64,000 nt of DNA from Bacteroidia bacterium (GTDB lineage Bacteria > Bacteroidota > Bacteroidia > UKL13-3). The translations under genes and the position numbers were made by a program. The notes below the pieces were generated by a model, which did not search any database, was not told where the DNA came from, and was given only the letters and a program-made list of their open reading frames with translations. This document shows positions 8,599 to 18,310 of this stretch, piece by piece. Within the stretch, counting starts at the first letter, position 1. Each line of letters opens with the position of its first letter. The stretch lies in the NCBI GenBank assembly GCA_019695215.1, contig JAIBAK010000008.1, positions 1 to 64,000 on the forward strand, read 5' to 3'.

Positions 8599-11474
8599 GT
8601 TTTGGGTGATGATTTAATAGGAATAGTAATTTTAACGGTAGTTCCGGTTGCAAGTTGGTTTTCATCTTCATGGTCTATGTACATTACACCAATGGCATTT
8701 AGTCGTCCGCGATTCAGTATTTCCAATCGTTTGCTATTCGCTCCCGTAGAAAAGGAGTGATGTTTCTCCATTCGTACTTTGTTTATCTCAGTTGACAATT
8801 TTCGCCCAATGCCATTATCACTTACTTCAATCAAAAGATCCTCATTGGTTCGCGAAAAGGAGATGTGCAGTTCTTTATTCCCTTTTTTATGCAATAATCC
8901 ATGTTTTATAGCATTTTCAACATACGGTTGCACCATCATGGATGGAATACGTATCATGTCGGTGTCAATGTTTTTATCTATGTTGATACTAAAATTAAAA
9001 TTTTGATCGAATCGTACTTTTTCAAGTTCAAGATACAGCAGAAGAGCTTTAATTTCTTCAGATAGCTTTACGGTTTCTTTTTCCGACATCTCAAGAATTA
9101 ACCGGGTGAGGTTAGAAAACTTATTGAGGTAGTAGGCAGCTTGTTTCTTATTATCACTGAAAATATAGCTTTGAATGGTATTGAGTGCGTTGTAAAAAAA
9201 ATGAGGATTCATTTGTGATTTAATAGCGGTAAGCATGTATTGCCCAAGATTTTTTTCAAGTTCTATTTTTTCAAGCAACAGGTTATTTTGTTTTTTAATT
9301 GAGTTTAAACGCCATCGGTAATATACCAGAAAAATGAATGATGCGACAACGGCACATGTCACTATAAACCACCATTGTTGCCAGTATGCTTTTGCAATGC
9401 TGAATTGTAAGTTTTTTTGCTCCGCAGGGTATCCATCCAACCGGAACTCAACCAGATATTTTCCCGGGGAAAGAGATGCCAGATTCAGTGTTGCGGAACC
9501 TGGCGGGCAAATCTGCCAGGTTCCTTTATTGATGTTGTAATAAAGGCGATCATCGGCACCGGGTTCGTAGTTTAACACGGAATAATGAATTATCACGTCA
9601 TTTTCTGTTGCGCTCAATTCATGGAGCAGGTTGTTTGGAGTGTTATTTACAGTAACTTTGTTAATGATAAATCCCGGTTTTGTTTTTTGTTCGGGTCGGG
9701 TGGTGAGGAAAGAAGATGTAATTAGTCCTTTATTTACGGCTATAAGCAAATTGTTGTTCCAAAGGGCTACATCATTGATCTCTTCATTTTCTACAGACCG
9801 GTAAACGGTTTTGAAACGTAGTGTAGGTTGCGAACAATCGGCCACAAAAATGCGGTTGTTGTTTATAAGCAAAATCAGGTGACCGATTGTTTTAATGTTT
9901 CTTAAGAGCCCCAATCCCGTAATTGGAGGAGAAAAAGTTCCGTTATTATAAATTTCAAACAAATCTCCTTGTGTAGATAAGGCAAATGTTTTTCCATTAC
10001 ATGTGGTAGCACGTGAGGCATAAACGTGTTGTCCTGATCGAGTAAGTTCAGTTATCCCGACAGGTTTAGCTGCAAAAATCCCAATATTTGTTGCAAAATA
10101 CAGGGTATTGTATTTTTTGTTGAAGCAAACAGATTTTCCTCTTTCGTTTTGTTTTAGTAATGAAACGAAATGCTGACCAGGTTCGGGTATGTTCGCATTA
10201 TATAAACTATCCCATACCGATATACTGTTTTTGTTGTCCCATTTAAGCAAGCCACCGCTTCCGGACATGGCTATAGCGTAATACTTGCTATCAAGCTTAA
10301 TGATTTCTTTTACTGCTGCTGTTTTTTTCCAGATATTGAAACCATTCGTTTTGTTGAAGTACAGTTCTCCGGCTGTGAAGCAAATCAGCTTTTCAATGGT
10401 GTCTACAAAAAGTTGAGACACCTCCTGAGGGGATTCCCAAAGCGAATTTATTTTTTGAGTTATGAGGTTAATTTGAATGACCTTTCCGCTGCGCGACCCT
10501 ATATACAAATTGTTTTGCCATACTGAAAGGCGATTTGGTTTAATATTATTTAACGTGTTGATGCGAAGGTTAAGTTCAGGTACTAACAATATTCCTTCAT
10601 TGGTTGTCGAAATCCAGAATTGGCCCTGCTTGTCGCGCATTACATGAGTTACATTTTTAGAAGGGAAGAAGGGATCGGGAGACGGATGAAGCGGTTCTCC
10701 TTTTTGGTTGTAAGTATACACTCCTTTCGGGCTGCATAGCCAAAAAAACGAGTCAATGTATTCAAATCCCTGAAAATAAGCCGGACTAACATTAAATTTT
10801 TTAATCCGATTTTCATTGTAAACTTCACTACATTGATTGTTCAAAAGAAGAAACACATTGTCAGAAATACCTTCACATATTTGTACGGGTTGGTTTCGGG
10901 GTGTTTTAATCACAGGTAAACCTCTTTTGACCCCGTTCTCGTTTATAGTTACTGCACTGTCTTTCAGGAGCAGGTAAAAAAGATTACCTGCCTGCAGGCT
11001 AGCCCCTAAGGTGGAAAGGTCAATGAAAAGAGTTTTTCGAAGCCGGAGTGTTTGCAGGTCAAAAAAATCAATTCCTCGTGTTTGCTGCACCATCAATGTA
11101 TTTTTCATAATGGCATATTGATTAAACCCTGTGGGTTTATTCATGCGCAGTGCCTTCATGGTGTCGTTTTCTACGTAGTATAAAAAACCGTCAAAATTTT
11201 TGTACCAAATACGACCAAATCGATCTTCTTTAATATAGCTGCCTGCCTTTGATGTTTGCTCTTTGCAGGTATATGTATTGAACTGCCTGCCGTCATATCT
11301 ACTTAGTCCTTCATTGTGTGCCACCCACACAAATCCTTTGCTGTCCTGAAAGGTATTGTAAACCGCGTTGGATGGCAGACCTTTGGTTTTATCAAGCGGA
11401 AGATAATAAGGATCCTGAGCGGCACAAAAAAGGCCGTAAACCAAAAAATAACCGAGCCAAATTACTTTATTCAA
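8595..11474 (-). CDS. Histidine kinase with periplasmic beta-propeller and Y_Y_Y domain
   Basis: A 959-residue sensor starting at TTG (11474) with a signal peptide (VIWLGYFLVYGLFCAAQ). Residues about 25-600 form two-component-regulator propeller repeats (LPSNAVYNTFQDSKGFVWVA, RDKQGQFWISTTNEGILL). A Y_Y_Y-type beta-sandwich follows at about 610-695, a membrane segment (WWFIVTCAVVASFIFLVYY) at about 703-722, then a LytS/YehU-type His_kinase domain with phospho-acceptor His758 in MNPHFFYNALN and an HATPase domain (PYVENAIKHGLLHK, VSDNGIGR). It senses an unknown external signal and phosphorylates the coupled LytTR regulator. The propeller-kinase form resembles hybrid polysaccharide sensors but lacks the AraC regulator, using LytTR instead. 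Confidence 0.93.
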   Translation of the reverse strand: MNKVIWLGYFLVYGLFCAAQDPYYLPLDKTKGLPSNAVYNTFQDSKGFVWVAHNEGLSRYDGRQFNTYTCKEQTSKAGSYIKEDRFGRIWYKNFDGFLYYVENDTMKALRMNKPTGFNQYAIMKNTLMVQQTRGIDFFDLQTLRLRKTLFIDLSTLGASLQAGNLFYLLLKDSAVTINENGVKRGLPVIKTPRNQPVQICEGISDNVFLLLNNQCSEVYNENRIKKFNVSPAYFQGFEYIDSFFWLCSPKGVYTYNQKGEPLHPSPDPFFPSKNVTHVMRDKQGQFWISTTNEGILLVPELNLRINTLNNIKPNRLSVWQNNLYIGSRSGKVIQINLITQKINSLWESPQEVSQLFVDTIEKLICFTAGELYFNKTNGFNIWKKTAAVKEIIKLDSKYYAIAMSGSGGLLKWDNKNSISVWDSLYNANIPEPGQHFVSLLKQNERGKSVCFNKKYNTLYFATNIGIFAAKPVGITELTRSGQHVYASRATTCNGKTFALSTQGDLFEIYNNGTFSPPITGLGLLRNIKTIGHLILLINNNRIFVADCSQPTLRFKTVYRSVENEEINDVALWNNNLLIAVNKGLITSSFLTTRPEQKTKPGFIINKVTVNNTPNNLLHELSATENDVIIHYSVLNYEPGADDRLYYNINKGTWQICPPGSATLNLASLSPGKYLVEFRLDGYPAEQKNLQFSIAKAYWQQWWFIVTCAVVASFIFLVYYRWRLNSIKKQNNLLLEKIELEKNLGQYMLTAIKSQMNPHFFYNALNTIQSYIFSDNKKQAAYYLNKFSNLTRLILEMSEKETVKLSEEIKALLLYLELEKVRFDQNFNFSINIDKNIDTDMIRIPSMMVQPYVENAIKHGLLHKKGNKELHISFSRTNEDLLIEVSDNGIGRKLSTEINKVRMEKHHSFSTGANSKRLEILNRGRLNAIGVMYIDHEDENQLATGTTVKITIPIKSSPKT

Positions 11475-11647
11475 CGTTGTAAAAGTAATATCTGTCGGGT
11501 AAATAAGCAGTCTCAGTTAGCAAAAACCTGTTTTTGGTAAGCGAATAAAAATGCGTTTGGTTGAATAACCGAGAGCTCTGTTTCACTAACCTTGTTGGGT
11601 ACGGACTTTAAATCACTGCAAGTTTGTATTATTAAAAATTTAAAGTT

Positions 11648-14600
11648 ATGAAACAAATTTTCAAACTCTTTTCCTGTTTAACATTTATGTTTTCAGGTGT
11701 TCTTTATGGTCAAAGTACGTGGCAATGGGGAAAAACGCTTAGCGGTACTTATGAGGATAATATTTATGATGTAACTACCGATGCACAGGGAAATGTGTAT
11801 GTATGCGGTGCTATTATTGGAGCCGGAACCTTGGGCGGACTTCCTTTCAACACATCTCAAACTACAGGTTCTGCTTATCCTTTTGTAGCCAAGTTCAATT
11901 CATCAGGCAATCTTCTTTGGTCAAAAGTTGGTTCATTTACCGGGGGAGCCACCATTTATTATGCCTACCCCAGATCTATAACAGTTGATAAATCGGGTAA
12001 TGTATATGTAGCTATTACCGGCACCTGTAATCAGAGCAACGGGACGCTCGATTTTGGTGGAGCAGGTGGCCCTGTTTTTACACAATGCACCAATGCAATT
12101 ATTGTAAAACTGAACCAGAATGGGGTTCCACAGTGGGGGGCCTATACTTATCCGGGTAATGGTGCCAATGCAATTAATTCGGCTCAGTTAACCTTCGACA
12201 CATTAACAGGTAAGCTGTATTTTGGGTTGAGTGTAGCGCGAGCTACCAATGGGGGAACAAGTTTGAACTTATACAATGCTGGTTCATCTTCGGCAAATTA
12301 TATAATAGACATCGGATCATCAGGTGGGCAGGAGAGCGTGTATGGAGAGCTCAATACCTCAAATGGAGCATATCTTAGTTTTTACCGTATAGGCGCCAAT
12401 GATAATTCAGGAGGGAAAGAGTGGATTAGGGATATGAAGACAGACGGAAATGGAAACCTGTTTATTGGAGCAGAGTTATTGTACGGAACTTATTTTAATC
12501 ATAATGGGAACAGTTTTACCATCTCCCCTCCAGGAGGTACCAATTATATGAAAGTGTTCAAATTAAACAGTAGTCTTGTCTACCAGGGTTCAACATCTGA
12601 GTTTAGTGGAACAGCGGCTTATACTTTGAATGATATTTCAGTAAACAACAGCGGAGAAATTGTGAGTCTTTGTTCATATGATGGCGCTTCAAGTGCCCAT
12701 ACAGTTGAAATCAGACGATTTGGAACAAACCTTTCTTCACTTGGAACAAGTACCATAAATTGGGCTATAACTGAGGGGGTGCTTTCCGGAAAAGGGATTA
12801 CGTGGGATGCTAGCGGTAATATCTGGGCTACTGTAGGTACAAGTTCAACTAATACTACGGCCATTTATTCCTGGAGTCCTTCCTTTAGCAGTGCCTCTGC
12901 AATAAGTAATATCAATTCTAATAATGGGTTGTTGCTGCTTAAATTGTCTTCAGCCGGTGTCTGGCAAGACTATTCGCTGTTAAAAGAATCAACAAACAAT
13001 CAGTTTAGTGTAAGCAATAGTGTTCTTCCGGGTAAAGTAGCTGTTGCCGGTACATCGGTATATGTGTGCGGGGAGACTTATTATAACCTTACGTCTGGTT
13101 CCAGCACTATTGCAACCGGAGGAAGTTCAGGCAATGGTTTTGTAGCCAAATTGGGTTGCGACCCTATTCTTACCCAGCAACCTTCAAATTTTTCATTATG
13201 CAGCCCTCAACAAGTTATTTTTACTGCTGCCGTCACAGGGAGTGTAACCACGAAACAGTGGATGAAAAACGGAGTAAACATCAATGGTGCTACAGGCGAT
13301 ACGCTGTATCTTAACAATGCCACGGCAGCCGATTCGGGCATTTATACTTTTAGTGCCACCAACAGTTGTGGTACTACAGTATCAACTCCTGCTACTCTTT
13401 CGGCACCACCGGCCGGTTTTGTAATTTCAACAGGCCTTGCGTTATATTTACCTTTTATAAACGGGGCGCGCACAGATGCAAGCGGAAACAATATCGCGGT
13501 TAGCGGTCCTTCAGGATCTGCTGCTCCTGATAATTATAATAACAGCAATGCTGCTATGTCTTTTAACGGCAATCAATATAATTCATATGCTCATAATGCT
13601 GCATTGAATGCAACTGGCCAGCTTACGGTGGCTATGTGGTTTAAGGCAACCAATATTGCCACTGCTCAGCGCTTGATTGATAAATCAGGAGTAGGGCAGA
13701 ACGATAACTATATGATTGATCTTTATCAGTCAAGGCTACGAGTTATTATTGCAGGATCGGCATTTCAAACAACTCAAACATTTTCAAGCAATACCTGGTA
13801 CCACATGGCCATGGTATATGATGGGGCCAATGTGAAATTTTACATTAACGGAAGTCCGCTTCAAAGTTTTGCTAAAACCGGAAATTGCACACCCAATTCA
13901 TTGTCGTTTCAATTGGGATGCGATGCCAGCGGCACTAATCGTTTTACCGGAAGTATGGATGAAGTTCGAGTTTACACCAGAGCACTCACAGCATCAGAAG
14001 TAAATTATCTCACCGTTATGCCAACTTTCCTTGTCCAACCGCAAACTATTTCGCGTTGCCTAGGAACTTCTGCATCATTTACTGCCAGCACCACCGGAAG
14101 TAACCTGTCATATCAATGGTATCGTAATGGTAATCCAATTCCCAATTCAAATACAGCCGGCATTACCATCAACTCCGTTGCACTTAGTGATACCGGAAAA
14201 TACGTGTGTCGCGTGGCAAGCAACTGTATTTATACTTTCAGCGATACCGTTCAGCTTGGCTTAACTCAGGGTGCTACCATATCGTTGCAACCTCAACCCG
14301 TTACGGCCTGTTCAGGAGCTCAGGTAAATTTAGTAACGGCAACCACAGGAGGTTCGGCTACTTATCAGTGGTTTAAAGCCATTTCACCGGTAAGTGGTGC
14401 CAACTCTTCCCAATTGTTGTTTAATTCACTTCAGGCCGCTGATAGTGGAATGTATTTCTGCCGGGTTACAGGGGCGTGTGGTACGATGCATACTGATACC
14501 GTGAAGCTTACGGTAAATCAATCTGCTACCATTACCATGCAGCCTGCGCAACTAACTTATGGATGTAAAGCGCAATCAATCTCTTTGTCGGTTACTGCCA

Positions 14601-15490
14601 CCGGAGCTCAGTCTTATCAATGGAAAAGGAGCGGACAAAACATAACCGGAGCTGTACAAAATACTTATTTAGTAAATAGTTTTTCAATTGCAGATACGGG
14701 GATCTATACTGTTATGGTGAACGGAGTCTGCGGAAACACCCAATCGGATAATGCTTATGTTTTTCTGCGCGATTCTACCACTATTGTGAACCAGCCCGAG
14801 GTGCTTACTACTATTTGTACTGGGGGTACCATAAGCATTGGCGTTACTACTTATGATTTTAATGCTACTTATCAGTGGTATTTCAACAGTCAAATAATTT
14901 CAGGTGCCAATACTTATGCTTTTAACCGTAACAATGCTACATCGGCTGATTCAGGCGTGTACTATGCAGTGATTACGGGTTTCTGTAACACAGTTACTTC
15001 AAACATTGCTGTGGTGGTAGTTGAACCTACTCCCGCACCTGTGGTTCAGAAAAACGGAAATGTGCTTACCTCTTCTATTAGCGCAAATTCTTATCAGTGG
15101 TTTTTAAATGGAAATAGTATCAGCGGAGCAACATCACAAAGTTATACTGTCACGCAAACAGGTAACTATAAAGTAAGCGTGACTACTGGTGCAGGTTGTT
15201 CCGGCCAGTCGCCAGAATTGAATGTGACCGTAGGTTCAGGAACAGGTGTGGCTTCTGTTAATTCCGGAGGAGTAATGATATTTCCAAATCCGGTTGGTAA
15301 TATTTTAAATACACTGGTAAACGATATTATTGACGGAACAGTCATTATTTGCTCGGTGAACGGGCAGGAACTAATGCGTGAAAAAATGACTCAGGGGGGG
15401 ATAGATGTCTCTGCACTTTCAGCTGGGATTTATCTGTTACGCATAGAAGGAGATGAGGCTGTTGCCACCACGCGTTTCATAAAAAATTAA
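11648..15490 (+). CDS. Secreted adhesin-like T9SS cargo with Ig-like repeats and LamG domain
   Basis: A 1280-residue protein. It has a signal peptide (MKQIFKLFSCLTFMFSGVLYG) and a region of SBBP-type propeller repeats at about residues 25-500 (DAQGNVYVCG, DKSGNVYVAIT). An Ig-like domain at about 505-590 is followed by a LamG-like lectin domain at about 595-790 (LTVAMWFKA, FTGSMDEVRVYTRALTASEV). Four more Ig-like domains reach about 1150, each carrying a YQWY/YQWF core and an ADSGxY motif. A T9SS type A sorting tail ends the protein (MIFPNPVGN, LSAGIYLLRIEG). The protein would cross the outer membrane through SprA and be anchored or released; domains suggest glycan or surface binding. It is divergent from the sensor kinase. 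Confidence 0.9.
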   Translation: MKQIFKLFSCLTFMFSGVLYGQSTWQWGKTLSGTYEDNIYDVTTDAQGNVYVCGAIIGAGTLGGLPFNTSQTTGSAYPFVAKFNSSGNLLWSKVGSFTGGATIYYAYPRSITVDKSGNVYVAITGTCNQSNGTLDFGGAGGPVFTQCTNAIIVKLNQNGVPQWGAYTYPGNGANAINSAQLTFDTLTGKLYFGLSVARATNGGTSLNLYNAGSSSANYIIDIGSSGGQESVYGELNTSNGAYLSFYRIGANDNSGGKEWIRDMKTDGNGNLFIGAELLYGTYFNHNGNSFTISPPGGTNYMKVFKLNSSLVYQGSTSEFSGTAAYTLNDISVNNSGEIVSLCSYDGASSAHTVEIRRFGTNLSSLGTSTINWAITEGVLSGKGITWDASGNIWATVGTSSTNTTAIYSWSPSFSSASAISNINSNNGLLLLKLSSAGVWQDYSLLKESTNNQFSVSNSVLPGKVAVAGTSVYVCGETYYNLTSGSSTIATGGSSGNGFVAKLGCDPILTQQPSNFSLCSPQQVIFTAAVTGSVTTKQWMKNGVNINGATGDTLYLNNATAADSGIYTFSATNSCGTTVSTPATLSAPPAGFVISTGLALYLPFINGARTDASGNNIAVSGPSGSAAPDNYNNSNAAMSFNGNQYNSYAHNAALNATGQLTVAMWFKATNIATAQRLIDKSGVGQNDNYMIDLYQSRLRVIIAGSAFQTTQTFSSNTWYHMAMVYDGANVKFYINGSPLQSFAKTGNCTPNSLSFQLGCDASGTNRFTGSMDEVRVYTRALTASEVNYLTVMPTFLVQPQTISRCLGTSASFTASTTGSNLSYQWYRNGNPIPNSNTAGITINSVALSDTGKYVCRVASNCIYTFSDTVQLGLTQGATISLQPQPVTACSGAQVNLVTATTGGSATYQWFKAISPVSGANSSQLLFNSLQAADSGMYFCRVTGACGTMHTDTVKLTVNQSATITMQPAQLTYGCKAQSISLSVTATGAQSYQWKRSGQNITGAVQNTYLVNSFSIADTGIYTVMVNGVCGNTQSDNAYVFLRDSTTIVNQPEVLTTICTGGTISIGVTTYDFNATYQWYFNSQIISGANTYAFNRNNATSADSGVYYAVITGFCNTVTSNIAVVVVEPTPAPVVQKNGNVLTSSISANSYQWFLNGNSISGATSQSYTVTQTGNYKVSVTTGAGCSGQSPELNVTVGSGTGVASVNSGGVMIFPNPVGNILNTLVNDIIDGTVIICSVNGQELMREKMTQGGIDVSALSAGIYLLRIEGDEAVATTRFIKN

Positions 15491-15537
15491 GTAAAGACTC
15501 TACGCAAACTAAATTCCCCAACCTTAACCCCGGAGTG

Positions 15538-15575
15538 TGCGGGTAGCTGAAAAGCTATCCGCCATTCTTTTTTTA
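15538..15575 (+). terminator. Terminator after the T9SS cargo gene
   Basis: GGGTAGCT (15541-15548) pairs with AGCTATCC (15553-15560, one G-T pair) around a GAAA tetraloop, followed by CATTC and a run of seven T. Confidence 0.75.
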
Positions 15576-15588
15576 AACTAAAGGCAAT

Positions 15589-15622
15589 AAAAAAAGGCTT
15601 CGGGTAGAGGAAGCCTTTTTAC
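15589..15622. terminator. Bidirectional terminator between convergent genes
   Basis: AAAAAGGCTTC and GGAAGCCTTTTT flank a short loop, giving a stem with A-run before and T-run after, usable from either strand. It separates the T9SS cargo gene from the convergent bacilliredoxin gene. Confidence 0.8.
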
Positions 15623-15638
15623 ATTGGATTATTTTTAC

Positions 15639-16055
15639 TTAACAAAATTCAGCATAAGCGCCTTGCAGGTTGGCTGCAATCATTTCGGCCGGACGTCCTT
15701 CAATTTGATGACGCTCGATGAAATGAACCAGTTCCCCATTTTTGAAAAGGGCTACCGATGGTGAAGACGGAGGATAAGGTGCAGTAAACTCACGTGCTTT
15801 GGCTACCGCTTCTAAGTCCTGACCTGCAAAAACGGTATATAATTTTGCCGGTTTTTTGTCACCATCAACTGACTTAATGACACCGGGGCGTGCGCTGCCT
15901 GCGGCACAACCGCAAACGGAATTAAACACTACCAAAGCGGTTCCGTCCTTCTCGTTCATGGCTTTTTCAACCTCTTCCGGGGTTCTTAATTCGGTGAATC
16001 CTACATTAGTTAACTCTGCCCGCATGGGAGCAACAAGCATTTCTGGATATGGCAT
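15639..16055 (-). CDS. BrxA/BrxB-family bacilliredoxin
   Basis: A 138-residue single thioredoxin-fold protein with active site CGC (Cys48-Gly-Cys50) in VVFNSVCGCAAGSARPG, the signature of YphP/YqiW (bacilliredoxin) proteins. In Firmicutes these remove bacillithiol from protein cysteines; in Bacteroidota, several of which are reported to make bacillithiol, the same role is likely but inferred. The protein is cytoplasmic with no signal peptide. It is transcribed divergently from ahcY; TACTTTTG at 16135-16142 on the minus strand is a plausible -7 box with a leader of about 75 bases. Confidence 0.88.
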   Translation of the reverse strand: MPYPEMLVAPMRAELTNVGFTELRTPEEVEKAMNEKDGTALVVFNSVCGCAAGSARPGVIKSVDGDKKPAKLYTVFAGQDLEAVAKAREFTAPYPPSSPSVALFKNGELVHFIERHQIEGRPAEMIAANLQGAYAEFC

Positions 16056-16134
16056 ATTTATATTTATTTTTTATCTGTTATCAATCGTTACCAGTGTTAT
16101 TGTGTCAAAGCGAGGTTTCATGGCAATTATGGTG

Positions 16135-16212
16135 CAAAAGTAAAACAGATTTCAGGTTTAAATGTTTAGTTGAAGTAACATTTTGTAATAAGCAGAATTA
16201 ATACTAATTTTG
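16135..16212. promoter_or_regulatory. Divergent promoters of bacilliredoxin and ahcY
   Basis: On the plus strand TTTG (16182-16185), 19 bases, then TAATTTTG (16205-16212) is a full Bacteroidota promoter for ahcY, with transcription predicted from about 16219, 32 bases before the ATG. On the minus strand TACTTTTG (16135-16142) is a -7 element for the bacilliredoxin gene, without a good -33 element. Confidence 0.7.
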
Positions 16213-16250
16213 CCGTCCTTATTTTAAGTATAAATATCTGATTATTAAAT

Positions 16251-17564
16251 ATGAGTGAAACAAAAACACAGTTGCCCTACAAAGTGAAAGATATTTCACT
16301 GGCCGAGTGGGGTCGTAAAGAAATTAAACTGGCTGAAGCTGAAATGCCGGGACTAATGGCCATTCGCAAAGAATATGGTCCAAAGCAACCCCTAAAAGGT
16401 GCTCGAATTGCTGGTTGTTTACACATGACCATCCAAACCGCTGTTTTGATTGAAACCTTGAAGCATCTGGGTGCCGAGGTTACCTGGAGTTCATGTAATA
16501 TTTTCTCTACGCAGGACCACGCTGCGGCTGCTATTGCTGCTGCCGGAATTCCGGTTTATGCATGGAAAGGCCAGAACGAAGAAGAATTTGACTGGTGCAT
16601 TGAGCAAACTCTACATGCTTTTGCAGGCGGAAAACCTTTAAATATGATATTGGATGACGGAGGCGATTTAACCAATATGGTGTTCGATCGTTACCCTGAA
16701 CTTACCAAAGATATCAAAGGTCTTTCGGAAGAAACAACCACCGGAGTTCACCGCTTATATGAACGTATGAAAAAAGGAACTTTGGTAATGCCTGCAATCA
16801 ACGTTAACGATTCTGTTACCAAGTCGAAATTTGATAACAAATACGGTTGTAAAGAATCGCTGGTAGATGCTATACGGAGAGCTACCGATATTATGATGGC
16901 CGGTAAAGTTGCGGTAGTTGCCGGATACGGAGATGTAGGAAAAGGTTCAGCAGAATCGTTGCGCGGAGCAGGTGCCCGTGTGCTGGTTACTGAAATCGAT
17001 CCGATTTGTGCATTGCAGGCTGCTATGGACGGTTTTGAAGTTGTTACCATGGAAGAAGCATGCAAGCGTGCTAATATTTTTGTAACGGCTACAGGTAATG
17101 TTCGCATTATTACCGACCGTCACTTTAAAGCCATGCGCGACAAATCTATCGTTTGTAATATAGGCCATTTCGACAATGAGATTGATATGGCCTGGTTAAA
17201 TAAGAACTACGGTTCTACCAAATATACCATCAAACCGCAGGTTGACGTCTATAACCTTGACGGAAATGAAATCATCGTATTGGCTGAAGGCCGTTTGGTG
17301 AATTTGGGTTGTGCCATGGGTCATCCTTCATTTGTAATGAGTAATTCATTCTCTAACCAAACACTGGCTCAAATAGAATTGTGGAACAACAGCAGCAACT
17401 ACGAAAACAAAGTGTATGTGCTGCCAAAGCATCTGGATGAGAAAGTAGCTGCGTTGCATCTTGATCATATCGGTGCCAAATTAACCAAACTTGATGCAGA
17501 TCAGGCTGAGTATATCGGTGTTAAAACTGAAGGTCCGTTTAAGGCCGAGCACTACCGTTACTAA
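16251..17564 (+). CDS. ahcY: Adenosylhomocysteinase
   Basis: A 437-residue cytoplasmic enzyme hydrolysing S-adenosylhomocysteine to adenosine and homocysteine, closing the methyl cycle. The NAD-binding motif [10 protein letters not shown] lies at about residues 223-232. Other family motifs are [53 protein letters not shown] and, near the C-terminus, [12 protein letters not shown]; the protein ends KAEHYRY, as the family does. The gene stands alone between its own promoter and a strong terminator. Length is normal for the bacterial family. Confidence 0.98.
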   Translation: MSETKTQLPYKVKDISLAEWGRKEIKLAEAEMPGLMAIRKEYGPKQPLKGARIAGCLHMTIQTAVLIETLKHLGAEVTWSSCNIFSTQDHAAAAIAAAGIPVYAWKGQNEEEFDWCIEQTLHAFAGGKPLNMILDDGGDLTNMVFDRYPELTKDIKGLSEETTTGVHRLYERMKKGTLVMPAINVNDSVTKSKFDNKYGCKESLVDAIRRATDIMMAGKVAVVAGYGDVGKGSAESLRGAGARVLVTEIDPICALQAAMDGFEVVTMEEACKRANIFVTATGNVRIITDRHFKAMRDKSIVCNIGHFDNEIDMAWLNKNYGSTKYTIKPQVDVYNLDGNEIIVLAEGRLVNLGCAMGHPSFVMSNSFSNQTLAQIELWNNSSNYENKVYVLPKHLDEKVAALHLDHIGAKLTKLDADQAEYIGVKTEGPFKAEHYRY

Positions 17565-17607
17565 GATTAGAGGAAAAATAGCTTCTTAAGTTTCAGGAGG
17601 CAATTAT

Positions 17608-17645
17608 AAAAAGAGCCGTTCAGCCATGATACGGCTCTTTTTTTT
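17608..17645 (+). terminator. Terminator of ahcY
   Basis: AAAAAGAGCCGT (17608-17619) pairs with ACGGCTCTTTTT (17631-17642) around an 11-base loop, followed by more T. It overlaps the first codons of the longest possible frame of the next gene, which argues for that gene's later start. Confidence 0.9.
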
Positions 17646-17709
17646 GATCCTGATAGGGGTAATACTCATTTCACTTGTCTTTATAGCAAAAGAATTAGGT
17701 TGCACTTTG

Positions 17710-17717
17710 TATTTTTG
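17710..17717 (+). promoter_or_regulatory. Probable -7 box of the ECF sigma operon
   Basis: TATTTTTG matches TAnnTTTG and lies 13 bases before the ATG at 17731. No clear TTTG is found 19-21 bases upstream, so promoter strength may depend on another sigma factor or activator. Confidence 0.45.
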
Positions 17718-17730
17718 CAGCTATTACCAA

Positions 17731-18306
17731 ATGCAAACTACAGAAAGCGACAAAATTCTTAAAATCCGCGAAGGCGATATCGGCTCCTTTGAGCAGTTGT
17801 TTCATTCGCATTGTAAAGAATTAGTGCGCTACGCAAATACCATATTAAAAAATGCAGATGAGGCTGAAGATATCGTTCAGCAACTCTTCGTGAACCTGTG
17901 GCAAAAAAGAGAAAGTTTGCAGGTGAATACTTCCATACGCAGCTATTTGTACAGGGCGGTGCACAACAATTGTTTAAATCGGATTCAGCAGCTTTCGGTT
18001 CAGCAAACATACACCTCGTATTTAGGATACGCGGGAGAACAACACTCTGCACCTGCTTCGGCAGCTGTTCAGCAAAAAGAAGTAGAAAAAGCGATTGAGG
18101 ATGCAATGGAGAAATTACCTGAACAGTGCCGGAAAATTTTCAAATTAAGCAGGCTGGAGGGGATGAAGTACCAGCAGATAGCGGATGAGTTAAACCTATC
18201 GGTAAAAACAGTAGAGAATCAAATGGGAAAGGCGCTAAAGCATATGCGCGAGCATTTAAAAGATTACCTCCCAGGAGTAATTTTGTTTTTTTTGTACCAC
18301 AATTAA
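17731..18306 (+). CDS. ECF-type RNA polymerase sigma factor (FecI-like)
   Basis: From ATG at 17731 the protein has 191 residues. Sigma region 2 is seen in NADEAEDIVQQLFVNLWQKR and region 4 in LPEQCRKIFKLSRLEGMKYQ followed by a helix-turn-helix (IADELNLSVKTVENQM). It would direct RNA polymerase to a small regulon when released by the FecR-like protein 4 bases downstream. The longer frame from 17626 would start inside the ahcY terminator and add a hydrophobic stretch foreign to the family, so I reject it. The gene opens a five-gene same-strand locus ending with a TonB receptor. Confidence 0.93.
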   Translation: MQTTESDKILKIREGDIGSFEQLFHSHCKELVRYANTILKNADEAEDIVQQLFVNLWQKRESLQVNTSIRSYLYRAVHNNCLNRIQQLSVQQTYTSYLGYAGEQHSAPASAAVQQKEVEKAIEDAMEKLPEQCRKIFKLSRLEGMKYQQIADELNLSVKTVENQMGKALKHMREHLKDYLPGVILFFLYHN

Positions 18307-18310
18307 AGAA

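Noticed and set aside
16213..16250. A SAH-type riboswitch before ahcY
   Set aside because: The predicted leader is only about 32 bases, too short for the fold, and no matching pairing is visible.
17626..17730. Longer N-terminus of the sigma factor with a hydrophobic segment
   Set aside because: It begins inside the ahcY terminator and lies before the -7 box.
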